Shown here: piece after piece, positions 51,700-61,989 of the stretch
Numbering within the stretch: position 1 is the first letter of the stretch
Layout: the number at the start of each line of letters is the position of its first letter
NCBI GenBank assembly: GCA_002428985.1
Contig: DIYL01000019.1
Coordinates: 6,250-70,249 of the forward strand
DNA from: Anaerolineales bacterium UBA6055
Lineage (GTDB): Bacteria > Chloroflexota > Anaerolineae > Aggregatilineales > Phototrophicaceae
Direction: 5' to 3'
Length of the DNA: 64,000 bases
Translations under genes and position numbers: made by a program
Notes under the pieces: model-generated
What the model was told of the DNA's origin: nothing
Database searches by the model: none
What the model saw: the letters and a program-made list of their open reading frames with translations, nothing else

Positions 51700-52707
51700 T
51701 TGTCTGTTATTTCCCCATCAAACGTTGCATCGGACTCATTGACACGTCCCAAACAGGGCGGTATTTGGAAAAGCATCAAGAAGAATAGCTGGATCTATGT
51801 GTTCATGATCCCTTCGCTGGTCTTGACAGCATTGTTCACGCTTTACCCTATTTTTGCATCAGCATATTTTTCATTATTCCAGTGGTCAGGTTTTACAGCA
51901 GACCCGTTTTACATAGGCTTCCAGAATTTTGAGCAGGTCGTTGTCGACTCACAATTTTGGAATGCGTTCAAGAATTCCTTTATTTTCATGCTCACCAGTG
52001 TACCCATTAAGCTGACACTGGCACTGGCTATCGCAATCGTTTTGAATGACCGCGCGTTACGGATGGCTCCTGTTTTCCGTACCATGTTCTTCATCCCTGT
52101 GATTACAACCACCGCGATTGTTGGCATTGTGATGACGTTTATTATGAGCCCCTTTAACGGACCGATCAATATGACACTAATGGATCTCGGCATTATTGCA
52201 CGCCCGATTGATTTTCTGGGTGATCCTAAATCATCGTTATTTTCTGTAGTTGGGGTCGAAATCTGGAAGTGGCTCGGTAATCCAATGATTTACTGGTTAG
52301 CAGCACTCCAGACGATACCACCGTCGTTGTATGAAGCAGCTGAAGTCGATGGAGCAAATTGGTGGCGTAAATTTGTCTATATTACGTTGCCTATGATTAA
52401 GCCATTTGCCATTATCATTATTCTTATTACGGCTGTTGGTACATTGAATGTGTTCGCACTTGTTCAAACTATGACTGGGGGCGGCCCATTCTTCTCAAGT
52501 GAAGTAATGGAAGTGTATATCTATAGAACGGCATTTGGTGCATCCAATAGTATGACCTTGCCACGTATTGGATACGCATCTGCGGCGGCGATGTTCTTCG
52601 GCATCTCCGTGATGTTTATTGCGGTCTTACAAGCAGTTGCTGCACGCTGGGCAAACAAAGAACGTGCAGGTTTTGCAGCTGCAGAGACAACAGGAGATGA
52701 ATACTAA
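51700..52707 (+). CDS. Sugar ABC transporter permease (MalF-type)
   Basis: 335 aa with six TM helices (first at about 33-55) and the inner-membrane EAA loop, here YEAAEVDGANWWRKFVYITLPMIKP, which contacts the ATPase (split by me into YEAAEVDGA and the following ITLPMIKP). The start is TTG 51700 with GAGGAG at good spacing; no ATG fits. The stop shares a base with the ATG of the second permease. Forms the translocation pore with it. Confidence 0.94.
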   Translation: MSVISPSNVASDSLTRPKQGGIWKSIKKNSWIYVFMIPSLVLTALFTLYPIFASAYFSLFQWSGFTADPFYIGFQNFEQVVVDSQFWNAFKNSFIFMLTSVPIKLTLALAIAIVLNDRALRMAPVFRTMFFIPVITTTAIVGIVMTFIMSPFNGPINMTLMDLGIIARPIDFLGDPKSSLFSVVGVEIWKWLGNPMIYWLAALQTIPPSLYEAAEVDGANWWRKFVYITLPMIKPFAIIIILITAVGTLNVFALVQTMTGGGPFFSSEVMEVYIYRTAFGASNSMTLPRIGYASAAAMFFGISVMFIAVLQAVAARWANKERAGFAAAETTGDEY

Positions 52708-53594
52708 TGGCGATCAAAGCACAACCTTTAACTACGCCGGCACAGCATCAACGTAAGATGGAGATTAAAGCAAAACATCTACGTGAAATTGTGACAACGA
52801 TTATCCTGACACCATTTGCTCTGCTATGGGTCTATCCCTTCTTGTGGATGGTGAGTGCGGCATTTAAGACTAATAATGAAATCTTCCAATCTGGGACTAA
52901 TCTGATTGCTGCTAATCCAACCTTCGAGAATTTTGAACGGGCGTGGGTACAGGCAAATATCAGCCAATACTTTATGAATACTGTCATTATTGCAATTGGT
53001 TCGGTGGTTTTGGTAGTCGTATCAACATCAATGATGGGGTATGTCTTGGGGCGATATAAATTCCCAGGTAAACGACTCATCATTGGAATCTTCGTCGCGA
53101 CTGTATTCTTGCCGAAGGGCTACACAATCATCCCGATCTTTGAGTTGATTAGTAGTCTTGGTTTAGATGGGTCATTGTTTGGTGTGATTCTAGCTCAGAG
53201 TGGTGGAGCCAATATCATCTTTATTCTGTTGTTTGCCGGATATTTTAGTCAATTACCTAAAGAAATCGAGGAGGCGGCCATTGTCGACGGTGCAGGATTC
53301 CTGCGCGTTTTCGTACAGATTATGCTCCCACTATCCAAGCCCGTGATTGCCACTGTTGTGATTATGCAATTCATCGCAAGCTGGAACGACTTCTTGCTTC
53401 CACTTGTACTGACATTGGCACGCCCGGATCTACGTACTTTGTCGGTAGGGATGTACGCATTCCGTGGTGAGTACTTCACTGATTGGAGTGGGATGGCGGC
53501 AGCAGCAACGATTGCGATTATTCCTGTGATTCTTGTATTCCTTTCGATGCAACGCTACTTTATCGAAGGTATTGCTGGCGCAGTTAAGAGCTAG
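52707..53594 (+). CDS. Sugar ABC transporter permease (MalG-type)
   Basis: 295 aa with six TM helices. The EAA loop reads EEAAIVDGAGFLRVF followed by IMLPLSKPV, and the C-terminus is the short AGAVKS tail common in MalG/UgpE-type permeases. Start ATG 52707 overlaps the upstream stop by one base. The cognate ATPase is not encoded here; sugar importers of this class often share one MsmK/UgpC-type ATPase encoded elsewhere. The first sulfatase starts 13 bp downstream. Confidence 0.94.
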   Translation: MAIKAQPLTTPAQHQRKMEIKAKHLREIVTTIILTPFALLWVYPFLWMVSAAFKTNNEIFQSGTNLIAANPTFENFERAWVQANISQYFMNTVIIAIGSVVLVVVSTSMMGYVLGRYKFPGKRLIIGIFVATVFLPKGYTIIPIFELISSLGLDGSLFGVILAQSGGANIIFILLFAGYFSQLPKEIEEAAIVDGAGFLRVFVQIMLPLSKPVIATVVIMQFIASWNDFLLPLVLTLARPDLRTLSVGMYAFRGEYFTDWSGMAAAATIAIIPVILVFLSMQRYFIEGIAGAVKS

Positions 53595-53607
53595 GCGGGA
53601 CATTAAA

Positions 53608-55008
53608 ATGACGCAACCCAACTTTCTCATCATCATGTCGGATGAACATGCCCCAATGTACAGCAGTGTATATGGGCATCCCATCGTAAAAACACCGAAT
53701 ATGGAGTATCTGGCAGAAGCCGGCGTTACCTTTGATGCGGCTTACTGTAACTCGCCCTTGTGTATGCCATCGCGCATGTCGTTTATGACAGGGCGATTCA
53801 TCAATAAAATTGGTGCGTGGGACAATGTGACTCCTCTGCGTCCTGATGCTGTCACATGGGCACATCGTTTACGTGAAGTCGGATATGATGTTGTCTTATC
53901 AGGTAAGCAACACTTTGGGGGTGCAGATCAATATCACGGTTTCCAGCAACAGTTGGCACGCGATTTGCATTCTGAACGCTATCACCCGATCTACACTTGG
54001 GATAATGGTATTATTCCAGCGGAAAAACCATGGCAAGCAGTGTACGAAGCGGGTGCAGGCTCGACAGAAGAGCTGGAAGTCGATGAACTTGTCCAAGACA
54101 AGGCACTTGCATATCTGCGTGATTCTGCCCGACTTGATAAACCATGGGCATTGAATGTCTCGTTTATTGCGCCGCACTTCCCTCTGATTGCACCACAGCG
54201 ATTCTGGGATATGTATACTGTGGACGATATAGATTTGCCCGAGATACCAGACAATCATCTAGAGAATCTACATCCAGTATATCAACGTTTACGGGAAATG
54301 TTTGGATTTCCAATGTTTCCAGATGACATAGTTAGGCAAGCGCGTGCTGGATACTATGCGCTGATTACATATCTGGATGAAAAAATTGGTCAACTAATCG
54401 ATACTCTTAAAGCGACAGGGCAATACGAAAATACGGTTATCATCCATACTAGTGATCATGGTGATATGAACGGCGAGCATGGAATGTGGCGTAAGTCAAA
54501 TTTCTACGAAGCTTCTTCGAGAGTTCCATTGCAAGTTGTTTGGCATAACCAAATCACGGGAGGACAGCGATTTTCAGAGGTGGTATCACTTGTTGATGTT
54601 GTTGCAACGATTTGTGATATTGCTGGAGGTGACTCTAGTTTACCATTGGATGGCGATCCTTTACTCCCACTGATGACTCAGGGTGATTCAGATTGGAAGG
54701 ACGAAGCCTTTAGCGAGTATCTCGCACATGGTGTTGATCGCCCTATGGCGATGCTCCGTCGCGGACGCTATAAACTGAACTATAGCTGGAATGATCCCGT
54801 TGAATTGTACGACTTGCAGGATGACCCGAACGAATTTGACAATCTTGCAGATAGTCAAGATCATCAAGCTATCATCATGGACATGACACAGCGTTTATTG
54901 TCGGATTGGAATCCCGAAGCTCTAGATCAACAGGTGCGTGCCAGCCAGCGCAATCAGCGATTTATCGAGGAATTACTAGGCATCTCGTGGCGTGAATCTC
55001 ATTGGTAA
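53608..55008 (+). CDS. Sulfatase 1 (cytoplasmic, formylglycine type)
   Basis: 466 aa, alkaline-phosphatase-superfamily sulfatase. The formylglycine precursor is Cys52 in CMPSRMSFMTG, matching CxPSR. Metal-site residues appear in IIMSDEHAP and TSDHGDMNGEHG, and GKQHFGG supplies the sulfate-binding Lys/His. It begins right at the first core strand with no signal peptide, so it works in the cytoplasm, presumably on the saccharide imported by the permeases. ATG 53608 is chosen over an upstream frame that overlaps the permease gene. It resembles choline-sulfatase/phosphonate-hydrolase-like members. Specificity cannot be read from sequence. Confidence 0.92.
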   Translation: MTQPNFLIIMSDEHAPMYSSVYGHPIVKTPNMEYLAEAGVTFDAAYCNSPLCMPSRMSFMTGRFINKIGAWDNVTPLRPDAVTWAHRLREVGYDVVLSGKQHFGGADQYHGFQQQLARDLHSERYHPIYTWDNGIIPAEKPWQAVYEAGAGSTEELEVDELVQDKALAYLRDSARLDKPWALNVSFIAPHFPLIAPQRFWDMYTVDDIDLPEIPDNHLENLHPVYQRLREMFGFPMFPDDIVRQARAGYYALITYLDEKIGQLIDTLKATGQYENTVIIHTSDHGDMNGEHGMWRKSNFYEASSRVPLQVVWHNQITGGQRFSEVVSLVDVVATICDIAGGDSSLPLDGDPLLPLMTQGDSDWKDEAFSEYLAHGVDRPMAMLRRGRYKLNYSWNDPVELYDLQDDPNEFDNLADSQDHQAIIMDMTQRLLSDWNPEALDQQVRASQRNQRFIEELLGISWRESHW

Positions 55009-55043
55009 GCCATTATTAGTTACACCAACGAAAGAAAAATCAT

Positions 55044-56777
55044 ATGACAAAACTCAATGTTTTGCTTATCACATCAGACCAACAACATTGGAATACATTG
55101 GGACAATTCAACTCTGAAGTGCAGACTCCAGCACTCGATAAACTAGCAGAGCAGGGTACAACTTTTACTCGTGCATACTGTCCCAACCCAACTTGTACCC
55201 CTACACGTGCAACACTTATTACAGGTAAGTATCCGTCACAACATGGCGCGTATTCTCTTGGTACCAAAGTTCCAGAAAGTGAACCTACCGTTGGCGATTT
55301 ACTGCACAAGAATGGCTACCGCACTGCGCTAGTTGGCAAAGCGCACTTCCAGCCTTTACGTGGAACAGATGACTTCACGACATTGGAATCTTATCCTCTT
55401 CTGCAAAATTTGGATTTCTGGCAAGATTTCGACGACCCATTTTACGGTTTTGATCATGTGGAACTAGCACGAAATCACACAGATGAGGCCCATGTTGGAC
55501 AGCACTATGCACTATGGATGGAAGAAAAGGGACTGGACAATTGGCGCGATTATTTCCGCAGTCCAACAGGAAATAATGATAGCCAGCGTCGTAAATGGCT
55601 CATCCCTGAACGCTATCACTACAACGCATGGATTGCTGAGCGCACGAATTCACTCATCTCACAGTACAACGATAACGACCAGCCCTTCTTCATGTGGGCG
55701 AGCTTCTTTGACCCGCACCCGGCTTATCTTGTTCCAGAACCGTGGGATACCATGTACGACCCCAACGAGGTGACTGTGCCGGCCCTCGCCCCCGGTGAAC
55801 ATGATAAAAATCCGCCGCACTTACAGATGACACAAGAAGAAAACCCAGATTTTTCAGTTTATCAAGAGCCAAATGGCAGTGGTTGTCATGGGTTCCATTC
55901 GCATTTACATGATCGTGAGGAACTGGCAAAAGATATCGCCTGCTATTATGGGATGGTCAGTTGTATGGATAAATACATCGGGCAGATCGTTGATCATCTG
56001 GATAAGCTAGGTCTTGCCGAAAACACCTTAGTAGTATTTACTAGCGATCATGGTCATTACTACGGACATCATGGACTTATTGCAAAAGGACCGTTCCACT
56101 ATGATGATGGAATCCGCGTACCGATGATAGCCCGGCTACCCAATAAAATTCCAGCTGGCGCACTCAGTCATACTTTGCAGTCACTAGTTGATTATGCTCC
56201 GACATTCCTTGAATACTGCGAATTTGACATTCCTGAAGATATGACAGGCATTAGCCAACTGGATATTTGGCAGGGTAATGAATCTAATGCACGTGAACAT
56301 GTCATCATCGAGAATCATCATCAACCGACCACCATCAATATGCGAACGTATATCGACACGCAGTATAAAATGACGATGTATTATGGACGGGATTATGGGG
56401 ACATCTTTGACTTACAAAATGACCCCGATGAACTAAACAATCTATGGTCTGACGAAGGCTTGCGTAACGAATTGATGGAGAGGTTCTTACGTGCCGAGAT
56501 ACTCAAAGAAGAACCACTGACAGAAACTGCCAAACAACTCGCTCACAAATCAGAATCGATGTACATCAAGAGCTACAATACTGGACGCTATCAGATTAAC
56601 TTTGATCCTGAGCAATCGCAATACGAACTGTTTGATCTATTTGATGATCCTGCGAAATACAATAATCTGTGGGACAACATCGATTTTGTGTCAGAACGGG
56701 CGCATATGGTACGTGCACTACTTTTCGGTCGTTGGGGTATGGAGCCTATTTGGATGCCACGTGTGGCTGGGGCATGA
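55044..56777 (+). CDS. Sulfatase 2 (cytoplasmic, formylglycine type)
   Basis: 577 aa. Formylglycine precursor Cys51 in CTPTRATLITGKYP (CxPTR variant); metal ligands in LLITSDQQHW and FTSDHGHYYGHHG; sulfate-site Lys in VGKAHFQP. The C-terminal subdomain is long and ends with a second 'FDLFDDPAKYNNLWD' motif, similar to the 'FDLQNDPDELNNLW' found before it, so the C-terminal part contains a duplicated strand-turn unit. No signal peptide. 35 bp after sulfatase 1. Together with its neighbours it may remove sulfate from different positions of one substrate. Confidence 0.92.
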   Translation: MTKLNVLLITSDQQHWNTLGQFNSEVQTPALDKLAEQGTTFTRAYCPNPTCTPTRATLITGKYPSQHGAYSLGTKVPESEPTVGDLLHKNGYRTALVGKAHFQPLRGTDDFTTLESYPLLQNLDFWQDFDDPFYGFDHVELARNHTDEAHVGQHYALWMEEKGLDNWRDYFRSPTGNNDSQRRKWLIPERYHYNAWIAERTNSLISQYNDNDQPFFMWASFFDPHPAYLVPEPWDTMYDPNEVTVPALAPGEHDKNPPHLQMTQEENPDFSVYQEPNGSGCHGFHSHLHDREELAKDIACYYGMVSCMDKYIGQIVDHLDKLGLAENTLVVFTSDHGHYYGHHGLIAKGPFHYDDGIRVPMIARLPNKIPAGALSHTLQSLVDYAPTFLEYCEFDIPEDMTGISQLDIWQGNESNAREHVIIENHHQPTTINMRTYIDTQYKMTMYYGRDYGDIFDLQNDPDELNNLWSDEGLRNELMERFLRAEILKEEPLTETAKQLAHKSESMYIKSYNTGRYQINFDPEQSQYELFDLFDDPAKYNNLWDNIDFVSERAHMVRALLFGRWGMEPIWMPRVAGA

Positions 56778-56855
56778 TAAGGCAATGATGAGGAAGAGGT
56801 GAAACCTACTCCATAAACATTTAAATTGACCTTCTTTCACTAAAGGATAATTACT

Positions 56856-58328
56856 ATGCGTTTGTTGTATATTGACATAGACAGCCTGCGTCCCGATCAT
56901 CTGGGCTGTTACGGCTACCATCGAGACACTAGCCCTAACATAGATGAATTTGCACAAGATGCAACTCGCTTCACCAATGTATATATTTCTGATGCGCCAT
57001 GTTTACCCTCGCGGACGGCATTATGGAGTGGGCGAAATGGCTTTCACACAGGCGTAGTCAATCATGGTGGGGTGGCATCACAACCTTATATTGAAGGGCG
57101 TGAACGTGGACATCGGGATGTCTTCAGTAATACCGGATGGATGCAGGCGCTGCAAACGTTGGGTATGAGGACAGCGACGATCAGTCCATTTGGACAACGT
57201 CACGCTGCATGGCACTGGTACGCTAATTTCAACGAAATCTATAATTCAGGCAAGTCTGGCATGGAAACGGCAGATGAAGTTGTCCCAACAGCTTTAGATT
57301 GGCTAGAGCGTAATGGACAAGCGGATAACTGGTTTCTTCATGTTAATGTATGGGATCCACATACCCCGTTTCGTACACCAATGGAATACGGTGAACCCTT
57401 TGAAAATTCGCCAATTCCTGAGTGGATGACCGAAGATGTTTGGCAAAAATGTTGGGATGGATTTGGTCCCCATAGTCCTCAAGAACCGAATGGTGTTGTT
57501 CCTCGTCCGTGGCCTGAATATCCACGCAATCCTGACTTGATTGATTCTATGAGCGAAGTAACTCGTTGGTTTAACGGATACGATACGGGTATTCACTATG
57601 CCGATATGTGGGTAGGTAAAATCTTTGATAAGCTCAAAGATATGGGCATCTACGAGGAGATGATTGTTGTCATCAGCGCAGATCACGGTGAGAACATTGG
57701 TGAACTCAATGTCTGGGGGGATCATCAAACAGCAGATCAGATTACATGTAATGTACCTCTCATCATCCGCTATCCTGGCATAACTGATGGGACACGGGTT
57801 GATACCGCGTTGCACTATCATTATGACTGGGCGGCGACCATTATTGATTTGCTCGGCGGTGAAGTCCCTGATAACTGGGATGGTAAATCATTCGCAGATG
57901 CGTTTAAAACTGGCTCTGAATCTGGTCATGAGTATGTTGTTGTGAGCCAAGGAACATGGGCATGTCAACGTGGTGTTCGTTTTGTGCATGAAAGCGATGA
58001 TTATATTTGTTTGCGAACCTATCACGATGGCTATAAGAACTTTGAACCAATTATGCTCTTTAATCTGACATCAGATCCATATGAACAACATGACGTAGCC
58101 GCGACATATCCTGAGTTAGTTAACAAAGCAATGGCATATCTTGCAGACTGGTATCATCAACAAGTGATTACTGGCACAAATGATGTTGACCCACTCATGA
58201 CAGTGATTCGTGAAGGCGGACCATTTTATACTCGAGATCGTTTACCTGAATACATCAAACACTTAAAGGCAACTGGTCGTGCACATTTTGCTGATATGTT
58301 AGTTACAAGACATTCTAGCGAACTGTAA
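56856..58328 (+). CDS. Sulfatase 3 (cytoplasmic, formylglycine type)
   Basis: 490 aa. Formylglycine precursor Cys49 in CLPSRTALWSGR; metal ligands in YIDIDSLRPDHLG and SADHGENIGEL. It starts immediately with the core strand MRLLYIDID, again without signal peptide. It is more distant from sulfatases 1 and 2 (DIDSLR instead of SDxx, ADHGEN instead of SDHGxx), so the trio is not a recent triplication. AAAGGA stands upstream of ATG 56856. Last gene of the operon; no terminator hairpin was recognised behind it. Confidence 0.92.
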   Translation: MRLLYIDIDSLRPDHLGCYGYHRDTSPNIDEFAQDATRFTNVYISDAPCLPSRTALWSGRNGFHTGVVNHGGVASQPYIEGRERGHRDVFSNTGWMQALQTLGMRTATISPFGQRHAAWHWYANFNEIYNSGKSGMETADEVVPTALDWLERNGQADNWFLHVNVWDPHTPFRTPMEYGEPFENSPIPEWMTEDVWQKCWDGFGPHSPQEPNGVVPRPWPEYPRNPDLIDSMSEVTRWFNGYDTGIHYADMWVGKIFDKLKDMGIYEEMIVVISADHGENIGELNVWGDHQTADQITCNVPLIIRYPGITDGTRVDTALHYHYDWAATIIDLLGGEVPDNWDGKSFADAFKTGSESGHEYVVVSQGTWACQRGVRFVHESDDYICLRTYHDGYKNFEPIMLFNLTSDPYEQHDVAATYPELVNKAMAYLADWYHQQVITGTNDVDPLMTVIREGGPFYTRDRLPEYIKHLKATGRAHFADMLVTRHSSEL

Positions 58329-58683
58329 GCTGATATTCCAGGACTGAACTGATCTGAAAACAATGCACACAAAGTTTGTCTCATAAACTAAAGTTTTAAA
58401 TAATACATCGCCTACTAAACTCAGAGTAGTTCACTCCCTTAGGATATGATTACCGTAGACCAAAATTGTCCCTATAATAAATTTGATCTTTCATCGTAAC
58501 AAAAAAGAAATTGGTTAGGATACCCCCATATAAGTGATTTATTACACAAATATATATAGATTGTTGGAGTATTTGTCATCAAAACTCTATGATATTAGAC
58601 GACTTATTTATCTAGTATATCGACCTTCTCTGAGCTGTTTCCTCTCGGTTGTGCCAAGTAGTGTCGAATATCTTCATCAATGA
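58329..58683. other. Intergenic region, nothing identified
   Basis: 355 AT-rich bases between the convergent sulfatase 3 and kinase genes. No ORF with coding character, clear stem-loop terminator or repeat was seen. Confidence 0.5.
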
Positions 58684-60333
58684 CTATGGGTTAAACTCGG
58701 GTTCACGAATACAATTCTCATCCTCTTCTCTTTCCAAGTCCAGTTGACTTTGTTGAACAAATCCACGAGATAAGGTCTCATCAGTTAACTCAACCTCGAA
58801 AAAATCAGTATTAGGGATCTTATAAACGATCTTTATAAGTTCATCTCCGGATAGAGTCGCAACAACAACTGATTCATTATTTGGAGAACTATAAACGCTA
58901 ACATTATCAATAGTGTTTGCAAATGGTTGACACCTGTCAAGATTTGTTACTCCGAGATTGTTGTCACGTGTTGGGGGATCAAATGTATCAGGAAGTGACA
59001 TGATAGAGATGTTTGTATCAAAACTATCAGAGGTGATAAACCCAGTATCGCCACTCGTTGTTATAATTTCTACAAAGTCTCCCGGTCCAGTTCTCCCAAT
59101 TAACTCTACAACATCACCAACTTCCAACGTACCTAATTCAGCTCGGTTTTCTGGATTGTCAATATACGTGGTAGCAACTCTGATTATACCCGTTGGAATT
59201 ATATTAGTAGTTGCTTCAGCTGTGGATGTGGCATCTGTGCTCAACTTTAAATTGACTTGTGTCTGTAATACAAAAATAGTGTTTTCGTCTTCATTACCTC
59301 TAAATAATATCGTAGCTACTACACCTAGAAGAACAATAATGACTCCCAAAAACATCAAAGCAAGGCGTTTTTCACGATTATTAGTTTGGAGAGAATCATT
59401 TGTTATGCGAGAATTATCCGGTTGAATACCCAGTACAGTACTTTTGTATTCGCTAATAGTTTGGATCGAATGTGGATTCGGAGCATCCATTCTTACAAGT
59501 GTTTGTGTCTTTAGATCGTTAGAGTACATTGCATTAGTTATCTGTGTGACGAACTCGGATGCTGATTCATAACGCTCTTCAGGGGCTTTTGCAAGACCTT
59601 TCAGAAGAACATCATCAATTTGCAACGGTAAGTACTCATTAACGGATGTTGGGGTAGGTGGTGGTTGGGAAATATGTTTATTTAGCACAGTATAGGGGTC
59701 TGATCCAGTAAATGGATAGTAGCCTGTCAGCATTAAATAGGACATAACTGCGAGTGAATAAATATCTGTACGATTGCTAACCTTTATACCCAAAGCTTGT
59801 TCTGGTGACATATATAATGGTGTTCCAGTAACGGATTGGCTAGATGTTAACCGGGTAACATCGGCAATAAATGCGATCCCGAAGTCATTTAAATATGCAT
59901 TGTTGGCTTCATCAAGTAGTATATTTTCAAGTTTTAGATCGCGATGGACAATTTCGTTTTGATGAGCAAAATCAAGTGCATCAGCGATTTGCGTAAGGAT
60001 TTTGAATGTAAACTCATTATCTACTTCTGTAGGGTTGCTAAAATACTCGTGTATTGTGCCACCTTTCATATAATTCATCGCAATATAAAATTTTCCCTCA
60101 AACTCACCATGTGCAACGATTGGTACAATGTGTGGATGTTGGAGTTTATAGAAAATGTCTGCTTCTCGAGTAAATCGACGAATTACCTCTTTATCTTTTC
60201 CATATTGATCGTGTAATAGCTTAAGAGCAACGATTTGCTCTGTTTCTTCATCACGAGCTTTGTATACCGTTGCCATGCCTCCCATACCAAGATGTTCAAG
60301 TATTGTAAAATGTGCGAATTTCTCTAGAGACAC
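58684..60333 (-). CDS. Membrane Ser/Thr protein kinase with extracytoplasmic SH3 domains
   Basis: 549 aa, PknB-like. The kinase domain covers about 8-268: Gly loop LGMGGMATVYKA, catalytic Lys38 in VALK, HRDLKLEN with Asp132, DFG at 150-152, APE-like SPEQA. A juxtamembrane linker with Thr/Ser follows, one TM helix at about 323-344 and an external region with two SH3-like modules (about 375-435, IDNPENRAELGTLEVGDVVELIG; about 465-530, NVSVYSSPNNESVVVATLSG). External SH3 units in place of PASTA repeats suggest sensing of cell-wall peptides. All catalytic residues are present. ATG 60333 gives the complete N-lobe. Monocistronic. Confidence 0.94.
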   Translation of the reverse strand: MSLEKFAHFTILEHLGMGGMATVYKARDEETEQIVALKLLHDQYGKDKEVIRRFTREADIFYKLQHPHIVPIVAHGEFEGKFYIAMNYMKGGTIHEYFSNPTEVDNEFTFKILTQIADALDFAHQNEIVHRDLKLENILLDEANNAYLNDFGIAFIADVTRLTSSQSVTGTPLYMSPEQALGIKVSNRTDIYSLAVMSYLMLTGYYPFTGSDPYTVLNKHISQPPPTPTSVNEYLPLQIDDVLLKGLAKAPEERYESASEFVTQITNAMYSNDLKTQTLVRMDAPNPHSIQTISEYKSTVLGIQPDNSRITNDSLQTNNREKRLALMFLGVIIVLLGVVATILFRGNEDENTIFVLQTQVNLKLSTDATSTAEATTNIIPTGIIRVATTYIDNPENRAELGTLEVGDVVELIGRTGPGDFVEIITTSGDTGFITSDSFDTNISIMSLPDTFDPPTRDNNLGVTNLDRCQPFANTIDNVSVYSSPNNESVVVATLSGDELIKIVYKIPNTDFFEVELTDETLSRGFVQQSQLDLEREEDENCIREPEFNP

Positions 60334-61119
60334 AATGGATTTCCTTAAAGTGTTTCTATAATCAATAGTCTTTCATATCATAAATGATAGATTGCTAAAA
60401 CCAAACTTAAGCTCTGAAAGTTTACGAATATTTCACAAACTTGAAATAATTGGACTGTCAACAGTAAATATTGATTTAGTTGAATGTTCTGGCTCATTGC
60501 ATGATAAATTGAGTATAGTGTTAGCAAAAATTGCCACTGACTGTGAAAATACAGGTTCATGGAAGTAGCACTCGCATGTGGTTCTTACGCTCTGATATCT
60601 TCAATAATATGACATAAGCTCTTTCTAAATCTCAACTAACTGAACGGGCTTAATACCTCTATTTTTGTTTGCTCGCCCCACTTCACCCACTGACCTACTT
60701 GCTTAAACACAATTCCAGCAGAAATACACAAAGATATGCAGAGGTCAATGATGTGTGCAAAACTGTGAACTTGTCTGCGGTCTATAGGGGCATTGTGGGT
60801 TAGGCTCATATTAATCACATAGAGAATGATATCTTTTGCGCAAAAGTATTTGTCTAGGATGTAAGTTATGTGGGTGAAGTGGGAGAACTATAAAATTTAA
60901 TGTTTAGGAAAAATTCAGTATAACACCTTTGCCACATATTTACTTCAATGGTCGCTCTCCCTGCGGAAAAACTACCTTAACGCAATCAATACCTTAACCA
61001 ATTACAGCGGTGCAATTAATTGTGCTTATTCATAATCCAATTTGTTTTCCAAACACCTCAACATCATATATGAGCATCGTGCTAAGTTTCATCAAGCAAG
61101 TTAACAGGGTTAAGAACCA
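60334..61119. other. Long intergenic region, nothing identified
   Basis: 786 AT-rich bases between the kinase start and the broken response regulator. Short open frames lack ribosome sites and recognisable similarity. No tRNA-like or repeated structure was seen. The kinase promoter must lie at its left end. Confidence 0.5.
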
Positions 61120-61564
61120 TCAATACGCGAGATCCCCTAAATCCCCTAATAGCATATGTTTTCCCGTGATACTGAGTTTATCTTTCATATGCTCAATATG
61201 AGCGCGAATAGTAGATTCTTCGATAGTACGCTGATTGGCAATTTGCCTCGCAGTTAGCCCTTCTGCAAGCGGGTAAAGTAATTCTTTCTCTATAATCTGT
61301 TAGTTTTTCATACAATGTCAAATATGCTGCTAAATCACTTGTATTGAGGTCTTTTGAGAGGTGCATTACTCTCGGGCTCATGTAGCGTTTGTCATCACGC
61401 ACCCAATTAATTGCCTGAATGACACAGGTATCAGGATCATCTTTATTTATGTATGCCATCACACCTCCATCATCAAATGCTTTTCGCACATAAGGAAATG
61501 CCCCATGTCCCGAATAAATGAGGATTTTGGTATCAGGGGCTACAGCTTGTAGGTGTCTGGCCAC
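61120..61564 (-). pseudogene. NarL/LuxR-type response regulator, frameshifted and 5'-truncated
   Basis: The N-terminal piece (VARHLQAVAPDTKILIYSGHG, then AFDDGGVMAYINKDDP) is the second half of a receiver domain, including the switch Ser and the conserved Lys region. The frame is lost near 61300 by one base and continues in another as LLYPLAEGLTARQIANQ and TIEESTIRAHIEHMKDKL, a LuxR-type HTH, ending at TGA 61120-61122. The first half of the receiver, with the phospho-acceptor Asp, is absent: a TGA sits three codons before VARHLQ. So at least three lesions are visible. Confidence 0.75.
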
Positions 61565-61989
61565 TTCAAATCATGTAAAAAGCTTTCCAATAATGAATGT
61601 ATTATTCTTGTACATCCATTACGGTAAAACTCTTGGATATACTCTATTCGCCTTGGATGGGTTCCTACACTATTAATTTATGCAAATCAGATACCTGAAC
61701 TTCAGAATTACTTTGGTATTCATGTCCCAATCCTAGGCGAATTTGGCGTTCAACGCTGCGAGTAGTATTTGGCTTCTCATTGGATAGTTGGTCTGCGGTA
61801 TTTTAACTATGAGACAAGGTGTTTATAACCGTTGGTCCGTCGCTTTTATTATATTTGATTTGCTAATCGCTATTCCGTTGTGGTTACCTTTCTTTGGAAT
61901 AAGTACTTGAGGCTTTCTCATCTGGGTTTTAGGATACATATGGATTGGTATGCAACAATATATTGCGTAGCTACGCAAAAGGGGAAAAG
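61565..61989. other. Intergenic region with a possible coding relic
   Basis: No intact gene. On the minus strand around 61680-61810 one frame reads ADQLSNEKPNTTRSVERQI and GLGHEYQSNSEVQVSDLHK before a stop, which looks protein-like but is only 43 codons and matches no family I know. It may be debris of the gene that preceded the broken response regulator. Confidence 0.3.
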
